DNA from: Ruegeria meonggei
GTDB lineage: Bacteria; Pseudomonadota; Alphaproteobacteria; Rhodobacterales; Rhodobacteraceae
DNA length: 64,000 bases
Direction of reading: 5' to 3'
NCBI RefSeq assembly: GCF_900172215.1
Contig: NZ_FWFP01000004.1
Span: 1-64,000, forward strand
In this document: positions 43,855 to 52,316 of the stretch, in pieces
Layout: each line of letters begins with the position of its first letter
Position numbering within the stretch: position 1 is the first letter of the stretch
Made by a program: the position numbers and the translations under genes
Notes under the pieces: generated by a model
Database searches by the model: none
Seen by the model: only the letters and a program-made list of their open reading frames with translations
Told to the model about the DNA's origin: nothing

Positions 43855-44757
43855 CTACGAGGTCAGGAAATCGTACAGGTCAATCGCGTTTTTAGGCAGG
43901 CTAACGTTTTGTTTCCGGCATAGAAAATAGGCGCTTTTTGGCCTTAGGCTTTGCTGTCCAATCCTGACCAACGCTCCGCTTGCAAGCTCTTGTTGCATCA
44001 TCGCCTCGTTCACCAGTGCAACACCGGCGCCGTCCAGCGCTTTGCCAACAGATTGTACGTAACTGCTGCAGTCAATCTTTGACCAATTGCCAATGCCGGG
44101 AAGGTCAAGTTTCTTTAACCAGATCTGCCAGTTGATCCAATCCGGTGCCAGACTGGGGAACTCCAGTATCGGCGGCGCCTGACTGAATTGAGGGTTGGCG
44201 GAAAACATCCCTGATTGCACCGCCTGTCTGGCAACCTCGGACGTGGCAACGGGAACCATCTGGACGTCCAGTAAACGGGTACTCTCCCACCCGGGAATGT
44301 GGCCGTCACAGTAAACAACGGCCATATGATGCACGTCCGACAGCAATTCCGATGTCGCCTCGGTCGTTCGAATGTTCACGTCACATGCCGCATCGCCGAA
44401 GGAAAAGGCGCGCAGGCGTTGATGCAGCCAAAACATTGACAGCGCCGTGTTGGCCGCGATCTGGACAGCCGGTTGCTCAGGGGATTTGATCTTTTGGATT
44501 GCGCGATCCAGAAACTCCAGCGCCATCTCCACGTCAGACGCCAGTTCACGGCCCGTTTCAGTCAACTCCAAATTTCGCCCGTCGCGGGAAAACAGCGGCG
44601 ATCCCAACCATTCTTCCAACCGGTGAATGCGTTTGCTGACCGCAGCCTGAGTGACAAACAGAGTGTCAGCGGCATGTGTCAGGCTTTTGCTGCCCGCAGC
44701 TGCTTGAAAGAATAGTAGATTGTCCAGCGGCGGCAGCGACTTGCGATAGTTTTTCAT
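43855..44757 (-). CDS. LysR-family regulator (GcvA-like)
   Basis: A 300-residue regulator. The HTH reads SLPPLDNLLFFQAAAGSKSL and HAADTLFVTQAAVSKRIHRL, typical of GcvA/AmpR-like members. The effector domain is rich in hydrophobic strands. It lies downstream of the SulP gene on the same strand with a 31-base gap, and faces the TRAP operon tail to tail across the long gap. Whether it belongs to the sulfur module or acts elsewhere is unclear. Confidence 0.83.
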   Translation of the reverse strand: MKNYRKSLPPLDNLLFFQAAAGSKSLTHAADTLFVTQAAVSKRIHRLEEWLGSPLFSRDGRNLELTETGRELASDVEMALEFLDRAIQKIKSPEQPAVQIAANTALSMFWLHQRLRAFSFGDAACDVNIRTTEATSELLSDVHHMAVVYCDGHIPGWESTRLLDVQMVPVATSEVARQAVQSGMFSANPQFSQAPPILEFPSLAPDWINWQIWLKKLDLPGIGNWSKIDCSSYVQSVGKALDGAGVALVNEAMMQQELASGALVRIGQQSLRPKSAYFLCRKQNVSLPKNAIDLYDFLTS

Positions 44758-44788
44758 TCCAAAAGGTTATGAAAATCTCCGGCGTATT

Positions 44789-46507
44789 TCAACAATGTGC
44801 AGTTAGCTCGGTCCAGGCGCCATATTGCGACAAGAAAACCTGACCATTCAGCTTTTTGGGGAAATCTGTGCGGTTCAGCCTGTCCATGACCGGGCCTTTG
44901 ACCTCGGACAGATGCAGCCCCACACCCATATCGGTCAGACGCCTATTGATTGCCTCCAGGCTTTCCAGAGCCGAGAAATCTACTTCGTTCACAGCTGAAA
45001 ACAATAGGATTACATGTCGTAACGTGCACCCTTCGGTGACGCGCTGTTGCACCATATCCTCAAGAAATCGCGCGTTCACGAAATAGAGGCTTTCATCCAC
45101 ACGCAACGTCACCACCGCCGGGTTGGTTTCCACATCGTGACGCAGCACGTTGCGGAAATGCTGGGTGCCGGGAACAAGGCCCACCTCTGCCACATGCGGG
45201 CGCGATGTTTTATACAGGTGCAACAGAACCGAGATCACGACCCCCGATGCCACCCCGGCCTCGATCCCCAGGCCCAATGTCAAAAGGATGGTGACTGCCA
45301 CGGCGGTGAAATCGGCGCGGGAATAGTCCCAGGTCTTTTTCAGGATCGACAGGTCAACAAGACTAAGGACCGCGACGATGATGGTTGCCGCCAGCGTTGC
45401 CTTTGGCAGATAATAGACGAGGGGCGTCAGAGCCACCGCGGCTATGGCCAAGCCAACGGCGGTGAATGCTCCGGCGGCGGGTGTCTCTGCCCCGGCATCG
45501 AAATTGACAACGGACCGGGCAAAGCCGCCGGTGACAGGATAACCGCCGGTAAAGGCCGCCCCAAGATTGGCTGCACCCAGACCGATCAGTTCTTGGTCCG
45601 GGTCGATCCGCTGGCGTTTCTTTGCCGCCAGTGTCTGCGCGACCGAAACGCTTTCGACAAAGCCGATGATTGAAATCAGGATGGCAGGAACGACAAGCGC
45701 GCGGAACAGATCAACAGAAAAGCTGGGCAAGGTGAGGGGCGGCAGGCTTTGCGGCACGGCCCCGACGATTTTCACGCCCTGACCTGTAAGGTCCATGCTC
45801 CAAACAGCAACTGTTGTCGCAATTACGGCGGCCACAGGCCCGGCCTTGGTCAGAAAATCTGCCAAAACAGGTGGTGTTCCCAATCCGCGCAGGAAGGGTT
45901 TCAGGCTTTTGCGGACCCAAAACAGAAATCCAGTGGCCAGAATGCCGAGTGTCAGCGTGATGATGTTGAGTTCGGGTAGGTGGGACAAGAGCGATCCCAG
46001 CATTTCGGGCAACGTATGTCCGTGCGCGCTCACGCCCAGAATGTGTTTGAGCTGACTGGTAGCGATCAGGATGCCCGAGGCGGTGATAAACCCCGCGATC
46101 ACCGGATGGCTCAGGAAGTTGGCCAGAAATCCCAGCCGCAGTATACCCATCAACAGCAGAAACCCGCCGGACAGGAACGCCAGCGTCAGGGCTGCCACCG
46201 CATACCCCGCCGTACCCTGTTCGGCGATCTGCCCGATGGTTGCGGCAGTCATAAGCGACACGACGGCCACAGGGCCCACCGCCAGCGAGCGGCTGGTGCC
46301 AAATATTGCATACAGCACGATCGGCACGATTGAGGCATAAATGCCGGCCTCGGGCGGCAAGCCAGCCAGCAAGGCATAGGCCAGCGACTGCGGGATCAGC
46401 ATGATCGTCACGATCAAGGCCGCGATCAGATCGTTAGAAAGGGCCGCGCGCGTGTAGCTGCGGCCCCAATCCAGAACCGGGACAAAGGGGCGGAGTCGTT
46501 CGATCAT
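44789..46507 (-). CDS. SulP-family anion permease with STAS domain
   Basis: A 572-residue protein. The N-terminal membrane part has 10-14 helices (VTIMLIPQSLAYALLAGLPP is the SulP signature) and the C-terminal STAS domain (about 450-560) contains NEVDFSALESLEAINRRL. Members carry sulfate, bicarbonate or other anions. It is the last gene of the sulfide module, 54 bases after the SQR fusion, so export of sulfite, sulfate or thiosulfate products is a reasonable guess. Confidence 0.88.
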   Translation of the reverse strand: MIERLRPFVPVLDWGRSYTRAALSNDLIAALIVTIMLIPQSLAYALLAGLPPEAGIYASIVPIVLYAIFGTSRSLAVGPVAVVSLMTAATIGQIAEQGTAGYAVAALTLAFLSGGFLLLMGILRLGFLANFLSHPVIAGFITASGILIATSQLKHILGVSAHGHTLPEMLGSLLSHLPELNIITLTLGILATGFLFWVRKSLKPFLRGLGTPPVLADFLTKAGPVAAVIATTVAVWSMDLTGQGVKIVGAVPQSLPPLTLPSFSVDLFRALVVPAILISIIGFVESVSVAQTLAAKKRQRIDPDQELIGLGAANLGAAFTGGYPVTGGFARSVVNFDAGAETPAAGAFTAVGLAIAAVALTPLVYYLPKATLAATIIVAVLSLVDLSILKKTWDYSRADFTAVAVTILLTLGLGIEAGVASGVVISVLLHLYKTSRPHVAEVGLVPGTQHFRNVLRHDVETNPAVVTLRVDESLYFVNARFLEDMVQQRVTEGCTLRHVILLFSAVNEVDFSALESLEAINRRLTDMGVGLHLSEVKGPVMDRLNRTDFPKKLNGQVFLSQYGAWTELTAHC

Positions 46508-46561
46508 GTATCTATTCCGGGAAGTAATACAGAAGGTGCCGGGCGTGTGCCACTGAAGCCC

Positions 46562-48241
46562 CTATTTAGGTGCGACTTTCAGCTTTTCCGGGCGGGCCAT
46601 CCATTCCTTTCCGCGCAGCATCGCCTTCCAGTAAATCGGCGGCAGAAGCGTTTCCTTAAGGAACCATGCCGCACGGCTGGGCTTTGTGCCATCGATTAGA
46701 AAACGCGGAAAACTGGGTTTGAGCGCGCCGCCATAGCCGAACTCGGCCAACACGATCTTGCCGCGCTCAACTGTCAGCGGGCAAGAGCCATAGCCGTCGT
46801 ATTGCGCCACTGCCGATCCTCCGGCGATGTCGGCAACAATATTGTCAGCAACGGTTGGTGCCTGTTTCCGCGCTGCTGCGGCAGTTTTGGCATTGGGAGC
46901 ATTCATCACGTCGCCCAGTGACCAGATGTTGTCAAAGCTTTGGTGGCGCAGGGTCGCCTGGTCCACGTCGATCCAACCTGCTGCGTCCGCCAAAGGTGAG
47001 ACGCGTATGAAATCCGGCGCGGTCTGGGGTGGGCAGACATGGATCATGTCAAACTCGGTCTCAATCAAGGTTGGTGCTGTATCAGGTTTGACAACCTCGA
47101 AGACGGCCTTTTTGGCGGGCCCGTCGATAGACACCAGATTGTGGAAGAAATTCAGCGATGCGCCGTATTTCTCAATATACCTTTCCAGCGCGGGGACATA
47201 ATCCTTGACGCCGAACAACACGCCGCCCGCATTCATGAACTGGATGTCGATGTCCTTTAGCACCCCACTGCGGAACCACGTATCACCGGACAGGTACAGG
47301 GCCTTTTGCGGCGCGCCTGCGCATTTGATTGGCATGGGAGGTTGGGTGAAGAGAGAGCGTCCCGTCTTCATCTCTTGCACCAGCTGCCAGGTATAGGGCG
47401 CGAGGTCATAGCGATAGTTTGATGTCACGCCGTTGCGGCCCAGCGTTTCTTCCAGACCCGCAACTTTGCCCCAATCCAACTTGAGGCCGGGGCAGACAAC
47501 AAGGCGGTCGTATTTTACTACGCGGCATCCATCCAGCACGACTGCATTGTTCTCAGGCTCAAACGCCGCAACAGCAGATTTGATCCAGTGCACACCTTTT
47601 GGAATCAGGCTGCCCATGGTCTTGGCCGTTGCTTGGGCGTCAAAGATACCGCCGCCGACCATGGTCCAGCCAGGTTGGTAGTAGTGGATATCGGCCGGGT
47701 CGATGACCGCGATATCAAGATCCGGTTTCCGCGCCTTCAGGCTGGCCGCAACCGAGATTCCACCGGCACCGGCACCAACAATCACGACTTGGAAATGCGC
47801 ATCCCCGGTATCAGTCGGTGTCCTGCCGCCGTTGGCAATTCGGCGCGCAACGCCGTTCATATCATAGCCTGCCGCCTTGGTGGCCAACAGGATGTCCGAC
47901 ATCGGGCGTTTCTTGGATTCGTGAAAGGACCAAAGCGTGGCCGAGCGTGTCCCGGTCCGGCAAAAGGCCAGGATCGGGCGTTGCAAATCTTCCATCGCCT
48001 CCCCAAACGCTGCAACATCGTCGTCTTTCACTATGCCGGATTGCACCGGAACATAGCGCGCCTCGATCCCGGCGGCCTTGGCTGCGGCGTCGATCTCTTT
48101 GAACGACGGCTGATCTGCACCTTCCCCGTCTGGCCGGTTGCAAAGGATTGCACGAAAGCCCTGCGCCGCGATGGTCTTGACGTCCTCAACAGTGATCTGC
48201 GGACTGACGGTAAACTTGGATGAAATGTTGCGAAGTTCCAT
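46562..48241 (-). CDS. DUF442 sulfurtransferase fused to sulfide:quinone oxidoreductase
   Basis: A 559-residue fusion. Residues 1-115 are a DUF442/Blh-type phosphatase-fold domain with the Cys loop AFCRTGTRS (Cys94). From about 149 there is an SQR-type FAD enzyme (VVIVGAGAGGIS; Cys307 in IKCAGAPQKALYLS). The second catalytic Cys of human-type SQR is replaced by Val445 in LGDVMNAPNAKT, while another Cys403 occurs in HVCPPQTAP. It oxidises sulfide to a persulfide and passes electrons to quinone at the membrane; the front domain may move the sulfur on to glutathione. Followed by SulP, preceded by persulfide dioxygenase. Confidence 0.87.
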   Translation of the reverse strand: MELRNISSKFTVSPQITVEDVKTIAAQGFRAILCNRPDGEGADQPSFKEIDAAAKAAGIEARYVPVQSGIVKDDDVAAFGEAMEDLQRPILAFCRTGTRSATLWSFHESKKRPMSDILLATKAAGYDMNGVARRIANGGRTPTDTGDAHFQVVIVGAGAGGISVAASLKARKPDLDIAVIDPADIHYYQPGWTMVGGGIFDAQATAKTMGSLIPKGVHWIKSAVAAFEPENNAVVLDGCRVVKYDRLVVCPGLKLDWGKVAGLEETLGRNGVTSNYRYDLAPYTWQLVQEMKTGRSLFTQPPMPIKCAGAPQKALYLSGDTWFRSGVLKDIDIQFMNAGGVLFGVKDYVPALERYIEKYGASLNFFHNLVSIDGPAKKAVFEVVKPDTAPTLIETEFDMIHVCPPQTAPDFIRVSPLADAAGWIDVDQATLRHQSFDNIWSLGDVMNAPNAKTAAAARKQAPTVADNIVADIAGGSAVAQYDGYGSCPLTVERGKIVLAEFGYGGALKPSFPRFLIDGTKPSRAAWFLKETLLPPIYWKAMLRGKEWMARPEKLKVAPK

Positions 48242-48262
48242 GTCTCTCCTCCCTGATGCGGA

Positions 48263-49147
48263 TTACAGCGTATTGACCGGTACTTTTAGCATCGGGTTCC
48301 CATCCGCATCGGTCGGCACTTCACCCGCCCGCATGTTCACCTGCAGGGACGGAATGATGAGAGTGGGCATCGCAAGGATCGCATCGCGTTCAGAGCGGAA
48401 CTTGACGAAATCCTCTTTCGTCTTGCTGCTGCCCACATGGATGTTGTGAGCTTTCTCTTCTGCCACGCTGGTTTCCCAGGCAATGTCGCGTCCGTTCGGG
48501 CCATAGTCATGGCACATAAACAGCCGCGTCTCATCAGGCAGAGAGAGCACTTTCTGAATGGAATCGTACAGAACACCAGCATCACCGCCGGGGAAATCAG
48601 CCCGGGCCGAGCCACCGTCCGGCATGAACAGCGTATCGCCGACAAAGGCCGCGTCGCCCATCACATGCACCATACAGGCCGGGGTATGGCCGGGTGTATA
48701 CATAGAGAAAGCCTGCATTGTGCCGATCATGTAAGTGTCGCCATCCTCGAACAACGCATCGAATTGCGAGCCGTCCCGCTGAAACTCAGTGCCCTCGTTG
48801 AAGACCTTGCCGAACGTATCCTGAACAACGGTGATCTTGGAGCCAACGCCAATTCTTCCGCCCAGTTGCTGCTGTATATAGGGCGCAGCCGACAGATGGT
48901 CGGCATGGACATGGGTCTCGATGATCCATTCCAGTTTAAGCTGTTTTTCCTTAATGACGCGGATCAGTTCGTCGGCATGATCAAAGGTGATGCGCCCGGC
49001 GGCATAGTCGATGTCCATGACGCTGTCGACAACCGCACAAGCGTCCGAGGCCGGGTCCTTTACAATATAGCTGATGGTGTTTGTTGCATCGTCGAAAAAG
49101 GCGAAAACCTCTGGTCTCACGGCCAAATTCACAGGGTAGGTGGTCAT
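48263..49147 (-). CDS. Persulfide dioxygenase (ETHE1/Blh-like metallo-beta-lactamase)
   Basis: A 294-residue metallo-beta-lactamase-fold enzyme. The iron ligands appear in ETHVHADHLSAAPY (HxHxDH), YTPGHTPACM, FVGDTLFMPD and FMCHDYGP. It oxidises glutathione persulfide to sulfite. The start at 49147 follows GGAGGAG with 7-base spacing and gives MTTYPVNLAVRPEVF; 54 upstream in-frame codons overlap the next gene and are rejected. It acts directly after SQR in sulfide detoxification. Confidence 0.9.
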   Translation of the reverse strand: MTTYPVNLAVRPEVFAFFDDATNTISYIVKDPASDACAVVDSVMDIDYAAGRITFDHADELIRVIKEKQLKLEWIIETHVHADHLSAAPYIQQQLGGRIGVGSKITVVQDTFGKVFNEGTEFQRDGSQFDALFEDGDTYMIGTMQAFSMYTPGHTPACMVHVMGDAAFVGDTLFMPDGGSARADFPGGDAGVLYDSIQKVLSLPDETRLFMCHDYGPNGRDIAWETSVAEEKAHNIHVGSSKTKEDFVKFRSERDAILAMPTLIIPSLQVNMRAGEVPTDADGNPMLKVPVNTL

Positions 49148-49170
49148 TTTGGGTCTCCTCCAAAAAGTAT

Positions 49171-49608
49171 TCAGGTTCGGGATTTCAGATCGGGTGCGGC
49201 CGCAGATTGCAGGAGCTTTGCCAAGGCGATTCCGATCACCAGCGCGCCGACGAAAGCAAAAACCTCCCATCGGCTGGTTCCGAGCGCGGGTAGCGCACCG
49301 CCCGGGCAAAATCCGGCAATGCCCCAGCCGATACCGAAAACCGCCGATCCCCCAACAAGCCTGGCGTTGATATTTGCGGACGTAGGCAGGTGAAACGTAG
49401 GTTCAAATACCGGCGCTTCCCGACCAAACACCAGTTTGTAGCCGACAAAGGTGGTCACCAGGGCTCCGCCCATCACAAAGATCAGGGAGGGGTCCCAAGC
49501 GCCAAAAACATCGAAAAAATTCAGCACCTTGGCCGGATTTGACATGCCGGACAGTGAGATGCCCAGGCCAAAAATCAAGCCGATCAGGTAGGTTGCAAGC
49601 AGTTTCAT
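49171..49608 (-). CDS. YeeE/YedE-type half-transporter (DUF6691)
   Basis: A 145-residue membrane protein with four or five helices. It contains GLGISLSGMSNPAKVLNFFD and GIAGFCPGGALPAL, the second with the conserved cysteine that relays thiosulfate-type sulfur. It is half of a split YeeE (TsuA/PmpB-like) pair with the gene just upstream. It probably moves reduced sulfur species across the inner membrane. Confidence 0.85.
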   Translation of the reverse strand: MKLLATYLIGLIFGLGISLSGMSNPAKVLNFFDVFGAWDPSLIFVMGGALVTTFVGYKLVFGREAPVFEPTFHLPTSANINARLVGGSAVFGIGWGIAGFCPGGALPALGTSRWEVFAFVGALVIGIALAKLLQSAAAPDLKSRT

Positions 49609-49611
49609 CCC

Positions 49612-50046
49612 TTATCCTCCGATCACATGGCGGATGATGAAAACCGTGGCAAAGGTGAACCCCATGAAGGTCGCGGTTGCAATGATGGATCGCGGGCTAA
49701 GCCGCGCCATGCCGCATACGCCGTGACCCGACGTGCAGCCAGCACCAAAGGTGACGCCGATACCAACAATGACGCCGCCTATTACAAAGGTGAGGGTGGA
49801 TATCGGAACCTCAACCGCTGGCATCTCACCCGAGATCAGCCAAAGAACCAGCGGGCCGGTGGCCATCCCGACCAGCAAGGTGGCGCGCCAGGTGAAATCA
49901 CTGCCAGAGGACGGTTGGACAAGGCCCGCAAGGATACCTGTAGCGCCCATCACGCGGCCCATCAGCAACATCAGCAAAACGGATGCCACCCCAATCAGAA
50001 TGCCACCTGTCAGCGATGCCCAAGGTGTGAACGCGGTTTCGATCAT
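49612..50046 (-). CDS. YeeE/YedE-type half-transporter (PmpA-like)
   Basis: A 144-residue membrane protein. The conserved cysteine motif GAGCTSGHGVCGMARLSPRS lies near residue 110. The start at 50046 (MIETAFTPWASLTGG) overlaps the DUF2892 stop by 4 bases; the longer open frame upstream is in the wrong frame for a membrane protein. It pairs with the following half-transporter, 3 bases away. Confidence 0.87.
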   Translation of the reverse strand: MIETAFTPWASLTGGILIGVASVLLMLLMGRVMGATGILAGLVQPSSGSDFTWRATLLVGMATGPLVLWLISGEMPAVEVPISTLTFVIGGVIVGIGVTFGAGCTSGHGVCGMARLSPRSIIATATFMGFTFATVFIIRHVIGG

Positions 50047-50255
50047 CCGCAGTTCCTGCAGGTCTTCAGGCCGATGATGTGGTAGATTGGGCAGTTGCCC
50101 ACAAAGGCCGTCAACGTAAAGACAGCGGCAACGGCCAGCGCCACCCAGAACAGAATACCCGATTCCAGGGTGCCAGTGCCAAAGGCCAGAACTGCAAGGG
50201 TGGCAGCGATCAGGATGCGCAGGGCGCGGTCGAATTTTCCCATATTGGTGGTCAT
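50043..50255 (-). CDS. DUF2892 inner-membrane protein (YgaP C-terminal-like)
   Basis: A 70-residue protein with two membrane helices (about 12-52) and a C-terminal tail NCPIYHIIGLKTCRNC, containing three cysteines. DUF2892 domains accompany rhodanese and YeeE genes in sulfur clusters. It is the first gene of the sulfide operon. A perfect palindrome lies 56 bases upstream of its start. Confidence 0.88.
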   Translation of the reverse strand: MTTNMGKFDRALRILIAATLAVLAFGTGTLESGILFWVALAVAAVFTLTAFVGNCPIYHIIGLKTCRNCG

Positions 50256-50310
50256 GTCTCACTCCATCGAGAATCGATGAATTGACCATTGCATGTGCAC
50301 CGTCATGCTT

Positions 50311-50337
50311 TTGGTGACATGGTCACCAAACTGTCAA
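50311..50337. promoter_or_regulatory. Palindromic operator of the sulfide operon
   Basis: TTGGTGACATGGTCACCAA (50311-50329) has perfect 8-base arms round ATG. It contains GTGA-N5-TCAC, similar to Crp/Fnr half-sites. A minus-strand TTGACA (50337-50332) lies next to it on the upstream side, a possible -35. It sits between the Crp/Fnr-type gene and the DUF2892 gene. Confidence 0.65.
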
Positions 50338-50358
50338 ACAAACGGGTTCAGGTGGTGA

Positions 50359-51033
50359 TCACACCTCGGCGCCGGCCGATTTCACCATACGTTCCAGCCC
50401 TTCGCGGCCGGTCAGGCGCACTTCACCGCGGGACTGTTCGATCCAGCCACGGCGCTGGAATTCCGAAAGGGTGCGCGAGATCACCTCGCGCGCGGTGCCC
50501 AGTTCCGTCCCCAGAAAGGCATGTGTTGCGCGCACCACGTTGTCAGCATTGGCCAATTCCAGCAGGCGCGACGCCAAACGTACATCCATGCGCTGAAACA
50601 CGATGTCGTCAATCAGAGTGAACAGGTCGGTGATCCGACGGGAATAGGCGGTAAAGATAAACTCGCGAAATATCGGGGATTTGGCAGCCAGATCATCAAA
50701 GGTCTTTCGCGGGATCGCCACGGCGGTCACATCGGTTTCCGCTATGCCATCCGCGGAATAGTCTTCGAACGCCAGCATACAGGCCGTTGTCAAAACGCAG
50801 CTTTCTCCGGCATGGACCCGGTACAAAAACACTTCTCGCCCGGTATCGGATTTCTGCTGCACCCGCACTGTGCCATCCAACAGCAGCAGAAGATTGTCAG
50901 CTGTCTGGCCCGGGGCAAAAACCTGCGTTCCGGCGGGAACGGTGACGATCTGACTGCCCGCAACAAGCGCGGTGCGGATGTCGTCCGGCAGTCGGCTGAG
51001 ACCTTTGAATTTGTCGATCCACGAGGTATTCAT
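50359..51033 (-). CDS. Crp/Fnr-family regulator with a Cys pair, likely sulfide-module regulator
   Basis: A 224-residue protein from ATG 51033; an ATG six codons earlier (51051) has no ribosome site. The cNMP-like beta barrel (about 25-115) contains AGESCVLTTACMLAF with Cys79 and Cys85. The C-terminal HTH_Crp includes ELGTAREVISRTLSEFQRRG. It lacks the N-terminal Fnr iron-sulfur cysteines. The gene is upstream of the sulfide operon on the same strand, with a palindrome between. A persulfide- or redox-responsive role through the Cys pair is my inference. Confidence 0.86.
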   Translation of the reverse strand: MNTSWIDKFKGLSRLPDDIRTALVAGSQIVTVPAGTQVFAPGQTADNLLLLLDGTVRVQQKSDTGREVFLYRVHAGESCVLTTACMLAFEDYSADGIAETDVTAVAIPRKTFDDLAAKSPIFREFIFTAYSRRITDLFTLIDDIVFQRMDVRLASRLLELANADNVVRATHAFLGTELGTAREVISRTLSEFQRRGWIEQSRGEVRLTGREGLERMVKSAGAEV

Positions 51034-51197
51034 AGCGTTCCGCTTATCCATGGGCTGCTACGCGGCTGTAAACGATGGCTGCCACGCATGCAAGATTGTG
51101 AAAGCGTGTAGGGTCTGCCTTGTTACCCTCTTGGGGGTGACCCGCGACATTGTGGGGCATGTGAAGAGTTTTTTGACGTTATTCAAACCAGAAGTAG

Positions 51198-51227
51198 TTG
51201 ATTTTTGAGTTGAATAATACCTATAAT
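51198..51227 (+). promoter_or_regulatory. Promoter that would give a leaderless fic transcript
   Basis: TTGATT (51198-51203), 18-base spacer, TATAAT (51222-51227). The predicted transcription start, about 7 bases after the -10 box, coincides with the A of the ATG at 51234, and no Shine-Dalgarno precedes the gene. Confidence 0.55.
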
Positions 51228-51233
51228 CACATC

Positions 51234-52316
51234 ATGCCCCCCATCTGGAAATCGCAGCACTGGCCAAATTTCGGGTACGACCATGAAAGGGTAGAGCCAT
51301 TTTTGGCGTCATCCTCGCAATTGATCGGCGAAATCACCGGTCTTGTCGATGGGTTGCCCGACAGCGACCGGGAGGAATTTCATCTCGCGCAAATCGCGCA
51401 GGAGGTCATGTCATCTTTTGGGATTGAGGGTGTTCCGCTGGACGCATCCGAAATTGAGGCCTCAATCGTCGCGTCTCTGAAGCACCGAAACCAGCATGCC
51501 ATAACGCGCAGGTCCGATGCCGTTGCCGCATTGATGTCGGCGGCGCGCTCGACGCCGGGGCCGCTCACGGCAGACACGTTGTTTGAATGGCACCGGTTGC
51601 TGTTCTTTGGCATTGAGGTTGAGGATGTTGGCCAATGGCGGCGCTTTGATCTGGAGATTGTCCGCTCGGCGGTGGCCGGGTCAAATGACGTTTTGTACAA
51701 GGCCCCACCACCCGATCGGCTTGGGCAGGACATGAGCGTGTTTCTGAAATGGTTAGCGCAAGACCAGGGCGTATCGCCACCCATAAAGGCCGCCTTGGCA
51801 CATCTGTGGTTTGAATCGATCCATCCCTTCTCGGATGGAAATGGGCGGATCGGCCGGGCCCTTATCGAATTTGTCTTTGCCCAAAGCGGGGCGCTGTCCT
51901 TTTCGCTGTCTCGCCAGATCGAGCGTGACAAGAAAGCCTATTACCATGCGCTTCAGGCCGGGCGACAACAGGGTAGGGGCGTGATTGACGCAACTGAATT
52001 TGTGATCTGGTTTTTGCAGGCTTTGGGAAATGCAGCTCGGTTCGCGCGGGAAGAAGCGCAATTTATCTTACGACGCAATCGGTTCTTCTTGCGATTTGCC
52101 GCGCAGCTCAACACGCGCCAAGAGCAAGTGCTGCGCCGATTGTTCAAACAGGGCCCGTCTCGGGTTGAGCTTGGCATCAGTGCCAAGATCTACCGCAAGA
52201 TCAGTGGCACCTCTGCTGCTACCGCGACCCGAGACCTGCTGGCCTTGGAAGCCGCAGGCGCGTTGAAACGATCTGAGGCGGGTGGGCGGTCAACGGTGTA
52301 TTGGATGAGTTACTAG
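51234..52316 (+). CDS. Fic-domain AMPylating protein with C-terminal winged helix
   Basis: A 360-residue Fic/DUF4172-type protein. The active-site motif HPFSDGNGRIGR starts at His197, with all catalytic residues. An N-terminal inhibitory helix motif SFGIEG (Ser61, Glu65, Gly66) fits the (S/T)xxxE(G/N) rule of class II, self-inhibited Fic proteins, so no separate antitoxin is needed and none is nearby. The C-terminal 70 residues (TSAATATRDLLALEAAGALKR, read in part) look like a winged helix for DNA or protein binding. It transfers AMP to a target hydroxyl; the target is unknown. Confidence 0.9.
   Translation: MPPIWKSQHWPNFGYDHERVEPFLASSSQLIGEITGLVDGLPDSDREEFHLAQIAQEVMSSFGIEGVPLDASEIEASIVASLKHRNQHAITRRSDAVAALMSAARSTPGPLTADTLFEWHRLLFFGIEVEDVGQWRRFDLEIVRSAVAGSNDVLYKAPPPDRLGQDMSVFLKWLAQDQGVSPPIKAALAHLWFESIHPFSDGNGRIGRALIEFVFAQSGALSFSLSRQIERDKKAYYHALQAGRQQGRGVIDATEFVIWFLQALGNAARFAREEAQFILRRNRFFLRFAAQLNTRQEQVLRRLFKQGPSRVELGISAKIYRKISGTSAATATRDLLALEAAGALKRSEAGGRSTVYWMSY

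Noticed and set aside
43799..43930. Possible 43-codon gene on the plus strand with a GAGGGGG box before its ATG.
   Set aside because: It overlaps the end of the LysR gene on the opposite strand, has no recognisable motif and looks like a chance frame.
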